Assembly (NCBI RefSeq): GCF_005484585.1
Contig: NZ_CP039435.1
Coordinates: 2,108,001-2,172,000 of the forward strand
From: Brevundimonas sp. SGAir0440
GTDB lineage: Bacteria > Pseudomonadota > Alphaproteobacteria > Caulobacterales > Caulobacteraceae
Length of the DNA stretch: 64,000 nt
Direction: 5' to 3'
A program made the position numbers and the translations under genes. Below, one piece after another: positions 46,681-54,262 of this stretch. Below the pieces are notes generated by a model. That model ran no database searches and was not told the DNA's origin. It saw only the letters and a program-made list of their open reading frames with translations. Every line of letters starts with the position of its first letter. Position 1 is the stretch's first letter.

Positions 46681-48011
46681 TGGAGTTTGCCCGCCCCACT
46701 GCCGTCGCCCTGATCGAGGATGACGCAGATTTCCGCCATGCCTTGGTCGAGCGCCTGACCCTGGAAGGTTATGACGTTCGCGCCTTCCCAGGGACGGAAC
46801 CCGCGCTGAGAGCGATCGACGCCGATTTTCCGGGCGTCGTGATCACCGACCTGCGGATGCCTGGCCTCGATGGCCGCCAGTTGCTCAGCCGCCTGCAAGC
46901 GTTGGACGCCGCCCTGCCGGTCATCATGATCACTGGCCATGGCGACATCACCGACGCCGTCGCAGCGATGAAGGACGGCGCCTACGACTTCGTCGCCAAG
47001 CCTTTTCAGTTTGAGCGCCTTCAAGACAGCTTGAACCGCGCTCTGGAAAAACGCGGTCTGGTCCTGGAAAACCGTCGTTTGCTGGCGATGGCCTCGGACA
47101 GCGGACAGGAGTTGCCCCTGGCCGGATCGTCTCGCGCCATCACCGCCCTCCGCGCCACCATCGCTCAGATCGCCGACGCCCGAATGGACGTGCTGATTGA
47201 AGGCGAAACCGGAACAGGAAAGGAGGCCGTTGCGCGCGCTCTGCACAACGGCGGCCGGCGACGATTGGCCCCGTTCGTCGCCGTCAACTGCGGCGCCCTG
47301 CCTGACGGGCTGATCGAGAGCGAACTGTTTGGACACGAACTCGGCGCCTTCGCCGGAGCCTTGCGCCGCCGGGTCGGGCACGTCGAACGCGCACACAACG
47401 GCTCACTGTTTCTGGACGAGGTCGAGAGCATGCCTCTGGCCGTTCAGGTCAAGATCCTGCGTGTCCTGGAGGAACGCGAGGTCCATCCCATCGGGGCCAA
47501 CGAGCCCCGCGCCTTAGATTTGCGTGTACTGGCCTCGTCAAAGATCGATCTGGGCGAGGCCGCACGCGGGGGCGCCTTTCGCGAAGACCTCTATTATCGT
47601 CTGAACGTGGTGAGACTCCGCGTACCGCCTTTGCGCGAACGGCGAGAAGACATTCCCCTGCTGTTCGCCCACTTCCTGCGCCGCGCTGCGGACCGCCACG
47701 GCGTCGACATTCCCTCTATGAGCGACAGCGTAAGACGCCTGTTGGTCGAGGCCGATTGGCCCGGCAATATCCGCGAACTGGCGCATTTCGCCGAACGCGT
47801 CGCCTTGTCACTCGATGATAACACTCGCGCGTCCGATGACGGCCTCAGTCTTCCCGACCGCGTCAACCGATTCGAAGGCGAACTGCTGCGCGACGCGCTA
47901 CAGTCCCATCGTGGAGACATATCCGCAGTGCTCGCCGAAATGCAGGTTCCGAGAAAGACGCTGTACGACAAGCTGCAGCGGCATGGCCTGAAGCCCGCCG
48001 ATTTCCGCTGA
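46677..48011 (+). CDS. dctD: C4-dicarboxylate response regulator DctD (sigma54 activator)
   Basis: NtrC-family activator. The 444 residues have a receiver with Asp58 (VITDLRMPG) and Lys (VAKPFQFE), an AAA+ domain with Walker A EGETGTGKEA (about 175-184) and Walker B GSLFLDEVES, and a Fis-type C-terminus (GDISAVLAEMQVPRKTLYDKLQRHG). The sigma54-contact loop, GAFTGA in most family members, reads GAFAGA (223-228), with Ala226 for Thr. Translationally coupled to dctB. It probably binds the sites at 44792-44842 to activate dctA. Confidence 0.92.
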   Translation: MMEFARPTAVALIEDDADFRHALVERLTLEGYDVRAFPGTEPALRAIDADFPGVVITDLRMPGLDGRQLLSRLQALDAALPVIMITGHGDITDAVAAMKDGAYDFVAKPFQFERLQDSLNRALEKRGLVLENRRLLAMASDSGQELPLAGSSRAITALRATIAQIADARMDVLIEGETGTGKEAVARALHNGGRRRLAPFVAVNCGALPDGLIESELFGHELGAFAGALRRRVGHVERAHNGSLFLDEVESMPLAVQVKILRVLEEREVHPIGANEPRALDLRVLASSKIDLGEAARGGAFREDLYYRLNVVRLRVPPLRERREDIPLLFAHFLRRAADRHGVDIPSMSDSVRRLLVEADWPGNIRELAHFAERVALSLDDNTRASDDGLSLPDRVNRFEGELLRDALQSHRGDISAVLAEMQVPRKTLYDKLQRHGLKPADFR

Positions 48012-48030
48012 GACGCCCGACCATTCTGGT

Positions 48031-48780
48031 TTAAAGCGGTGGCGTCTCAGCCTTTCTCCGCCGAGCGGAAGAAATCTCGCTGCCTGCCCATCGGTCCCAC
48101 ATCTGGAAATACAGACCGTAGTTGCCGTTGAAGCGTTTGTGGTGCGCGTCGTGGTGGGTGGCGGTGATCATCCAGCGTAGCGGCGCGCGTTTCAGCCAGG
48201 ACGCAGGCCAGACTTCTCGGCCGGCGTGGTTCAGCACGGCGGTGGCGGTCATCAGGGTCAGCAGCGCCAGCGCCACGCCCCAGTGGATCGGGATGAACAG
48301 CGTCAGGGCCGGCAAAAACCAGGCCGTGGCGATCGCCTCGGCCGGATCGAAGGCGAAGGAGGCGAAGGCGCTGGAGTCGCGCGACCGATGATGTTCGGCG
48401 TGGGCCCAGGGGAAGATGCGCGGGTGGTGCAGCCCGCGGTGGACCCAATAGTAGAAGGCGTCGTGGGCCAGCATGTAGACGATGAAGCTGACGGGCAGCC
48501 ACCACAGCGGCCAGGCGTGGATATCGTCGTAGATCGCCGTCCCGCCGCGCTTCCAGAGTTCGATGACGAATGCGGCCGGCAAGGCGTAGATCGGGCAGGC
48601 GATCAGGGACGCGATGACTTCAGCGCGGATTCGTTTCGCCGCCGGCGGCCTGTGGTTCAGCTGACGCCCCCGTCCCGCCCCGCCCCACAGCAAGCCATGG
48701 GTCACGACACCGACCAACAGATAGCGCACGCCGATGATCAGGCTGAGCGCAAGGGTGGTGACGAACAGGTCCTTCAACAT
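48031..48780 (-). CDS. crtG: Fatty-acid-hydroxylase/sterol-desaturase family protein, probable carotenoid 2,2'-beta-hydroxylase CrtG
   Basis: A 249-residue di-iron membrane oxygenase with three histidine clusters: HDAFYYWVHRGLHH (His106, 114, 118, 119), HAEHHRS (127-131) and THHDAHHKRF near the C-terminus. Four or more hydrophobic helices surround them. In Brevundimonas the 2-hydroxylase CrtG of this superfamily is encoded with crtZ, idi and crtE; the position next to crtZ supports that call, but a sterol or lipid hydroxylase cannot be excluded. Start set at the ATG at 48780 (MLKDLFVTTLAL); an ATG at 48939 would overlap crtZ on the other strand. Confidence 0.65.
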   Translation of the reverse strand: MLKDLFVTTLALSLIIGVRYLLVGVVTHGLLWGGAGRGRQLNHRPPAAKRIRAEVIASLIACPIYALPAAFVIELWKRGGTAIYDDIHAWPLWWLPVSFIVYMLAHDAFYYWVHRGLHHPRIFPWAHAEHHRSRDSSAFASFAFDPAEAIATAWFLPALTLFIPIHWGVALALLTLMTATAVLNHAGREVWPASWLKRAPLRWMITATHHDAHHKRFNGNYGLYFQMWDRWAGSEISSARRRKAETPPL

Positions 48781-48818
48781 GGGCGCACAGACGGCGAAAC
48801 GTCGCGCCGGGTCAAGTC

Positions 48819-48848
48819 GTGACGCGCGGTCCGTAAAGCGCCTATTAT
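48819..48848 (+). promoter_or_regulatory. Candidate crtZ promoter, nearly leaderless
   Basis: GTGACG at 48819-48824, an 18-bp spacer and TATTAT at 48843-48848. The expected transcription start coincides with the ATG at 48854, so the mRNA may be leaderless, a frequent arrangement in Caulobacterales. Confidence 0.35.
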
Positions 48849-48853
48849 GGGTC

Positions 48854-49339
48854 ATGTCCTGGCCGACGATGATCCTGCTGTTCCTCGCCACCTTTTTGGG
48901 GATGGAGGTCTTCGCCTGGGCGATGCATCGCTTTGTCATGCACGGCCTGCTGTGGACCTGGCACCGCAGCCATCATGAGCCGCACGACGACGTGCTGGAA
49001 AAGAACGACCTGTTCGCCGTGGTGTTCGCCGCCCCGGCCATCATCTTTGTGGCTCTCGGGTTGCACGTCTGGCCTTGGATGCTGCCGATCGGCATGGGCG
49101 TTACAGCCTATGGACTGATCTATTTCTTCTTTCACGACGGGCTGGTGCATCGCCGTTTCCCGACGGGGATCGCGGGCCGCTCGGGGTTCTGGACTCGACG
49201 CATTCAGGCCCACCGGCTGCATCACGCGGTGCGGACACGCGAGGGCTGCGTATCGTTCGGTTTCCTGTGGGTGCGTTCGGCGCGGGCGCTGAAAGCCGAA
49301 CTGTCTCAGAAGCGCGGCGCTTCCAGCAACGGCGCCTGA
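48854..49339 (+). CDS. crtZ: Beta-carotene 3-hydroxylase CrtZ
   Basis: Di-iron membrane enzyme that hydroxylates C3 of beta-ionone rings, acting with CrtW to form astaxanthin and related xanthophylls. The 161 residues carry the four histidine motifs: HRFVMH, HRSHHEPH, HDGLVHRRF and HRLHHAVR. Four hydrophobic segments fit the usual CrtZ topology. The ATG at 48854 (MSWPTMILLFLAT) is chosen; the frame is open to 48734 inside the divergent gene. Its 3' end overlaps convergent idi by 34 bp. Confidence 0.95.
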   Translation: MSWPTMILLFLATFLGMEVFAWAMHRFVMHGLLWTWHRSHHEPHDDVLEKNDLFAVVFAAPAIIFVALGLHVWPWMLPIGMGVTAYGLIYFFFHDGLVHRRFPTGIAGRSGFWTRRIQAHRLHHAVRTREGCVSFGFLWVRSARALKAELSQKRGASSNGA

Positions 49340-50349
49340 GACAGGGCGGTAAGGTCCGCCGACCCGGTGCAGAAACAGGCCAGTCTCAACTGAGCCGCCA
49401 TCAGATCCAGATGATCCACCACGGCCTCGGTCGAGGTCAGCGCCGACTCGAGCACGCCCGCCGCCTGACCGACCAGACGGGCGCCCAGCCGAATCGCACG
49501 CGCTGCATCCAGCCCGTCGCGGATTCCGCCCGACCCGATCAGATCCAGTTCCGGCGCGGCCTGGGCGCAGTCTGCCAGGCTGCGCGCCGTCGGTACGCCC
49601 CAGCCGGCGAAAGGCGCGGCCAGCGCTTCCGCCCGACCGCCCGTCGCTCGTGCGCCTTCGATCAGGCCCCAGTTGGTGCCGCCCGCCCCGGCGACGTCCA
49701 GCGCAGCGACGCCCATGTCCGCCAGACGGCGCGCCACCGCGCCTGACAGGCCGGCGCCCGTCTCCTTGACGATCAGACGGGCCGGGAAAGCCGCCGCAAC
49801 CTGTTCGATGCCTCGCGCCACGCCGCGCCAATCGCGATCGCCCTCGGGCTGAACGCCCTCCTGCAATGGATTGAGATGGAGGATCAGGGCGTCGGCGCCG
49901 ATCATCTCCATGGCCCGCCGCGCCTCATCGACGCCATAGCCCAGGGCGAACTGCACGGCGCCCAGGTTGGCCAGAATCATAGCATCGGGGGCCCGGCGTC
50001 GCAGGTCCAGCCCCAGACCCAGACCGCCGTCCGTCTCCAGCGCCACGCGCTGCGAGCCGACCGCCAGCACCACGCCCAATGCCTGGGCGGCCTCGGCCAG
50101 CCGCGCATTGATCGCCTCGGCCCGCGAGGGCCCGCCGGTCATCGAACTGATCAGGAACGGCAAGGCGACCGGTCGCCCCAGAAAGCGCGTCGCCAGATCG
50201 ATGGCGTCGTGATCGATATCCGGCAGGGCGTCGTGAACAAAACGGACGGCGTCCAGACCCGATGTCGTCTGGCTGACGCCCCGACCGGCCCGGACGTGGT
50301 CGATGTGTTCGTCCTTGCGCCGGATCAAGGCATCGGCGTCGGTGGACAT
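49306..50349 (-). CDS. idi: Isopentenyl-diphosphate delta-isomerase, type 2
   Basis: FMN-dependent isomerase (fni type) that balances IPP and DMAPP for carotenoid synthesis. The 347 residues start MSTDADALIRRKDEHIDHV, and include FLISSMTGGP, the substrate segment LHLNPLQEGVQPEGDRDW, the KETGAGLS block and the FMN phosphate loop LIGSGGIRDGLDAARAIRLGA. The ATG at 50349 follows AGGAG; upstream frame to 50475 crosses the divergent crtE promoter. It is divergent from crtE and convergent with crtZ. Confidence 0.94.
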   Translation of the reverse strand: MSTDADALIRRKDEHIDHVRAGRGVSQTTSGLDAVRFVHDALPDIDHDAIDLATRFLGRPVALPFLISSMTGGPSRAEAINARLAEAAQALGVVLAVGSQRVALETDGGLGLGLDLRRRAPDAMILANLGAVQFALGYGVDEARRAMEMIGADALILHLNPLQEGVQPEGDRDWRGVARGIEQVAAAFPARLIVKETGAGLSGAVARRLADMGVAALDVAGAGGTNWGLIEGARATGGRAEALAAPFAGWGVPTARSLADCAQAAPELDLIGSGGIRDGLDAARAIRLGARLVGQAAGVLESALTSTEAVVDHLDLMAAQLRLACFCTGSADLTALSQAPLLEAPRF

Positions 50350-50387
50350 CGCAAACGGCTCCTGGCGGGTTGCATCCGACGCGGTCG

Positions 50388-50405
50388 TGATGCCGTATGG
50401 CATCA
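50388..50405. promoter_or_regulatory. Perfect palindrome between idi and crtE
   Basis: TGATGCCGTATGGCATCA has 7-bp arms and a GTAT centre. It lies 39 bp from the idi start and 54 bp from the crtE start, in the only shared regulatory interval of the two genes, so it may be the operator of a regulator controlling both. Confidence 0.55.
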
Positions 50406-50458
50406 TAAGGGTTCGGCGCGTGGTCGCAACGCGACGTCGGCGACAATGGGAGATCTGT

Positions 50459-51355
50459 ATGGCCATCGTCGGCATCCGGCGCCAACCGCCTCTGGCGGGC
50501 GCATCCTGCGACCCCGACGATCTGCGCCTGCAGGTTCAGGCGCGTCTGGCCGAGGTCGCCCCGGCGCATGACGGCCTGTTGTCCACGGCGGCCCGCGAGG
50601 CCTTGCTGGGACAGGGAAAACGCGTCCGGCCGGTGCTGGCCATGCTGGCGGCGGCGCATGTCGGCGGAGAGCCGGAAGACGCCCTGGACTATGCCTGCGC
50701 CCTGGAAATGGTCCATGTTGCGTCGCTGGTTCTGGACGATCTGCCATGCATGGACGACGCCTCGTTGCGTCGCGGCCAGCCGACCCTGCACCGTCGCCAC
50801 GGCGAGGACACGGCGGTTCTGGCGGCCGTGGCCCTGTTGAATCAGGCGACGCGTCTGGTGCTGCAGACCCCGGCGCCGGCGGAAACGCGTCTCGCGGCCC
50901 TGGACCTTTTGACGCAGGCGATCGGCTTCGATGGTCTGTCCGAGGGTCAGATGCGCGATCTGCGCGACGACGCGAGGGATCGCGACGAAACCGCCCTGCG
51001 CCAGATCAACGATCTGAAAACCGGCGCCCTGTTCGTCGCCACCGTGCGTGGCGGCGGCCTGCTCGGCGGCGGCGATGCGCAGGATCTGGCGCGGCTGTCG
51101 GTCTTTGGGGAGGCGATCGGCTTCGCCTTCCAGCTCTGCGACGATCTGCTGGATGTCTGTTCGACCGTCGATGCGGTCGGCAAGGACGTGGGTCAGGACG
51201 ACGACACCACCACCTTCGTCGATCTGTGGGGTGAATGCCGGACCCGCGCGGCGGTGCGGCAATCCTTGGCCAAGGCGGTCGAGGCGGTCGGCCATGACAG
51301 CCCCCTGGCCCTCTATGTCCTGGACTTTTTCCAGCAGGCCGAACTTGGGGTCTGA
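50459..51355 (+). CDS. crtE: Geranylgeranyl diphosphate synthase CrtE
   Basis: Prenyltransferase that makes the C20 precursor GGPP. The 298 residues include GKRVRPVLAMLAA, the first aspartate-rich motif VLDDLPCMDDASLRRG and the second CDDLLDV, with DLKTGALF between. The ATG at 50459 is preceded by GGGAGA; earlier frame to 50303 overlaps idi. The end overlaps the following ABC ATPase by 11 bp, so crtE and the transporter form one operon. FPP synthase would be the alternative, but the cluster context supports CrtE. Confidence 0.93.
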   Translation: MAIVGIRRQPPLAGASCDPDDLRLQVQARLAEVAPAHDGLLSTAAREALLGQGKRVRPVLAMLAAAHVGGEPEDALDYACALEMVHVASLVLDDLPCMDDASLRRGQPTLHRRHGEDTAVLAAVALLNQATRLVLQTPAPAETRLAALDLLTQAIGFDGLSEGQMRDLRDDARDRDETALRQINDLKTGALFVATVRGGGLLGGGDAQDLARLSVFGEAIGFAFQLCDDLLDVCSTVDAVGKDVGQDDDTTTFVDLWGECRTRAAVRQSLAKAVEAVGHDSPLALYVLDFFQQAELGV

Positions 51356-52262
51356 CGTCGCGCCGGCCTTGTCGCTGAGCGGGATAGACGCGGGCTATGA
51401 TGGCCGATCCGTGCTGAGCGACTTCAGCCTGAGCATCGCTACGGGCGAGGTCTATGCCCTGCTCGGGGCGAATGGTGCGGGCAAGTCCACGGTGGCGCGT
51501 GTGGCCTGCGGTCTGCTGCCCGCTCGGCGCGGGCGTGTCGTCCTGGGCGAAGGCGGCGGACCACGCGGGCGCATCGGGCTGGCGCCGCAGGACAGCGCCC
51601 TGTTCCCGGCCCTGTCGCCGCGCGAGAACGTCGATGTGACGGCGCGGCTCTGCGGGGTGCCTAAGCGTGATCGCGGCGCGGCGGTGAACCGCGCGCTCGA
51701 CCTGACCGGCTGCGGCCCACGCGCGGACCAGCCGGTGCGCACCCTGTCCGGCGGCTGGAAACGGCGCGCCAACCTCAGCGCCGCCCTGGTCGGAAAGCCG
51801 CGCCTGCTGATCGCCGACGAACCGACGGAGGGCGTGGATGCGACGACCCGCAGCGTCCTGTCCGTCGCCCTGCGCGAAACCGCAAAGGCCGGCGCCGGCT
51901 GCCTTCTGATCAGCCATGACGCCGTCTTCGTCGCCGATACGGCCGACCGGATCGGCATCCTGGCGCAGGGACGGCTTCTGGCGGAAGGCGCGCCGAACGC
52001 CCTGCTGCATCGCGCCTTCGGATCCGCCCGGCTGCTCAGCATTCGCCTGACCCGACCGGCGTCGGACCCTGCGGCCCAATGGTTCGCCCAGGCGGGGCTG
52101 ACCGCGTCCGAGGACAGGCTGGAGTGGCGTCGGCTCTGCGAGGACGCGCTGGCCATCGCCCAGATGCTTGCCGCCGTGGTCGATGGCGAGGATGGCGAGG
52201 TCGCCGTGCGCCGCCCCGGCCTGGACGATCTGGTCGCACAGCTGTCGCAGGCTCCAGCATGA
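51345..52262 (+). CDS. ABC transporter ATP-binding protein in the carotenoid cluster
   Basis: An ABC-2-type ATPase of about 305 residues: Walker A GANGAGKSTVARVA, Q-loop region GLAPQDSALFPALS, signature LSGGWKRRANLSAALVG, Walker B LLIADEPTEGVD and H-loop LISHD. The C-terminal 80 residues form an accessory domain. No ATG fits; TTG at 51345, inside the crtE end, is the likely start, giving LGSDVAPALSLSGIDAG. Its TGA overlaps the ATG of the permease. The pair is likely an exporter of an unknown substrate. Confidence 0.85.
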   Translation: MGSDVAPALSLSGIDAGYDGRSVLSDFSLSIATGEVYALLGANGAGKSTVARVACGLLPARRGRVVLGEGGGPRGRIGLAPQDSALFPALSPRENVDVTARLCGVPKRDRGAAVNRALDLTGCGPRADQPVRTLSGGWKRRANLSAALVGKPRLLIADEPTEGVDATTRSVLSVALRETAKAGAGCLLISHDAVFVADTADRIGILAQGRLLAEGAPNALLHRAFGSARLLSIRLTRPASDPAAQWFAQAGLTASEDRLEWRRLCEDALAIAQMLAAVVDGEDGEVAVRRPGLDDLVAQLSQAPA

Positions 52263-53326
52263 TGGCGGTGGCGGGCGCCTGGGCGAGAGGGTTTTGGCGC
52301 GACCGCGCAGGCGTGATCCTGACCCTGCTGTTGCCGCCCCTGGTCTATCTTTTGTTCGCGGCGATCTTCGGCGCGGGCGCACGGGGCGACATCGACACCA
52401 CAGTCGTCCTGCATGACGCGTCGCGCACGCCCGCGACGGCGGCGGTCCGCGAGGCTGTGTCGAAGGACATGGGCGCGCGTCTTCGCATCGTCGAAGATCG
52501 CGAGGTCTTCGACCGCGCCGTCATCGACGGTCGCGCTGACGCCGGCATACTGATCCAGCCATCGACGCAGGGGCCGCCAAAACTGGTGATCGTTTCCGCC
52601 GCCGGCCGGGACGTGGCGGCGTCGGCGCTTCAGGCGCGGCTGGAGCCGATGGCCGCCGCCCTGTCGGGACAGGTCGCACGACCTGCACCGCGCGTTCAAA
52701 CCCTGCAGATCGGTCCCCAGGGTGATGTACAGGCGACCTCTTATGCGGGCGCGGTGAGCGTCATGTTCGTCTTCTTCGCCGCCATGCACGGGGCCATGGG
52801 AGGGCTGGACGATCGACGATCCGGCCTCCAATCACGCCTGGCCCTAGCGCGCGGCGGCCTCGCGCCCATCCTTGGCGGACGGGCTGCCTGGCTGACGGCG
52901 GTGGGCGTGATGCAGTCGACGGCGGTCTTCGTCGCAGCCTGGTTCAAGTTGCCCGATCTCGCCCCCTGGCAGATGGCGGCGGCGGCGGTCACTGCGTTAG
53001 CGGTCGGTTTCTGCGCCGCCGGCCTGGCCTTGGCCCTGACGGCGGCATGTCGGTCGCGCGAACAGGCCCAGCCGCTCACGACCTTCGTGGTCCTGTTGCT
53101 GGCCGCTCTGGGCGGATCGATGGCGCCGCGCTTTTTGATGCCCGAGGCCTTCCGCGACCTCGGCTGGATCACGCCCCACGCCTGGGCCATCGAGGCCTAT
53201 CAGGCCGTGATCTGGCGCGGCGAGTTCACCTCGACGGTCATCGCCGCCTGGGCGGTCATGGCCGGTCTGGGCGCAGGCGGCCTTGCGGTCGCCCTGATGT
53301 TGGAGCGGCGGCGCGCCGCCCGTTGA
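52259..53326 (+). CDS. ABC-2 type transporter permease in the carotenoid cluster
   Basis: A 355-residue membrane protein with ABC-2 topology: an N-terminal helix (VILTLLLPPLVYLLFAAIFG), a periplasmic domain of about 150 residues (VVLHDASRTPATAAV to VQTLQIGPQGDV), then five C-terminal helices including VSVMFVFFAAMHGAMGG and FVVLLLAALGGSMAPRFLMP. Such a loop occurs in LPS-, drug- and lipid-exporting ABC-2 systems. It overlaps the ATPase gene by 4 bp and converges on crtB, with 3 bp between stops. Confidence 0.85.
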   Translation: MMAVAGAWARGFWRDRAGVILTLLLPPLVYLLFAAIFGAGARGDIDTTVVLHDASRTPATAAVREAVSKDMGARLRIVEDREVFDRAVIDGRADAGILIQPSTQGPPKLVIVSAAGRDVAASALQARLEPMAAALSGQVARPAPRVQTLQIGPQGDVQATSYAGAVSVMFVFFAAMHGAMGGLDDRRSGLQSRLALARGGLAPILGGRAAWLTAVGVMQSTAVFVAAWFKLPDLAPWQMAAAAVTALAVGFCAAGLALALTAACRSREQAQPLTTFVVLLLAALGGSMAPRFLMPEAFRDLGWITPHAWAIEAYQAVIWRGEFTSTVIAAWAVMAGLGAGGLAVALMLERRRAAR

Positions 53327-53329
53327 TCG

Positions 53330-54262
53330 TCAGACGTGGGTCCACAACGCCGGGCGCGGCGGCGGCTCGCGCCAGGCGTCCAGCGTCTTGCACCACAGGG
53401 CGATCAGGCCACCCCGTCCCAGCAGCATCAGCTTGCCAGCCTTGTCGACCGACGTCCGTCCGTCCCAGGCGGTCACGCCGGCGCGCGACACATGGCGGCC
53501 GATCGAACGATAGACGCCGCGCGCCGTGGCGATGGCCCAGGCCGAACGCGGGTTCAGATCGCGCAAACCCCACCGCGCCGAGGCGTAGAAGGGCTCGGCC
53601 GCCGCCACCAGACGCTGCGCGGTCCGGGCCACGGCGGCGCGGTGCTGGGGCTGATCGACCTGATCGCGCGGCACGCCCGCCTCATCCAGCCAGACGCCGG
53701 GCAGATAGACGCGCCCGCCCTTCGCGTCCTCGACCACGTCGCGGGCGATGTTCGTCAGCTGGAACGCAAGCCCCAGGTCCTGTGCGCGTCGCAGGGTCGG
53801 CGCATCGTCCACCCCCATGATCCGCGCCATCATCACCCCGACGACGCCGGCGACGTGATAGGCATAGTCCAGCGTGTCCTCCAGCGTGTCGTAACGCCGG
53901 CCGACCACGTCCATCTCGAACCCTTGCAACAGGTCCATCGCCTCATCGGCTGGAATGCCATGACGCATGGCGACGCGCTGGAAGGCGGTGAAGACCGGGT
54001 CCGTCTGCGGCTCTCCGGCCAGGGCGGCGGCGGTGCGAAGGCGCAACTCGTCCAGCTTCTCGCCGGCCAGCACCGGATCGATGCCGACTGCGCCGTGGCC
54101 CAGCACCTGGCCGTCGATCTCGTCGTCGCAATGCCGGCACCAGGAATACAGCATCCACGCGTCGTCCCGGATCGCCGCCGGGAACAGGCGCGCGGCGGCG
54201 GCGAAGCTCTTGGACCCCTGCTCCATCGACTGGCGGCTGTGATCCAGGACGGCGTCAATCAT
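53330..54262 (-). CDS. crtB: Phytoene synthase CrtB
   Basis: Condenses two GGPP to phytoene, the first committed carotenoid step. The 310 residues have the squalene/phytoene synthase fold with first Asp-rich motif CDDEID (SWCRHCDDEIDGQ), the second in NIARDVVEDAKGGRVYLP, and YHVAGVVGVMMARIMGV between. The ATG at 54262 overlaps the crtI stop by 4 bp. It is last in the crtYIB operon. Confidence 0.95.
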   Translation of the reverse strand: MIDAVLDHSRQSMEQGSKSFAAAARLFPAAIRDDAWMLYSWCRHCDDEIDGQVLGHGAVGIDPVLAGEKLDELRLRTAAALAGEPQTDPVFTAFQRVAMRHGIPADEAMDLLQGFEMDVVGRRYDTLEDTLDYAYHVAGVVGVMMARIMGVDDAPTLRRAQDLGLAFQLTNIARDVVEDAKGGRVYLPGVWLDEAGVPRDQVDQPQHRAAVARTAQRLVAAAEPFYASARWGLRDLNPRSAWAIATARGVYRSIGRHVSRAGVTAWDGRTSVDKAGKLMLLGRGGLIALWCKTLDAWREPPPRPALWTHV

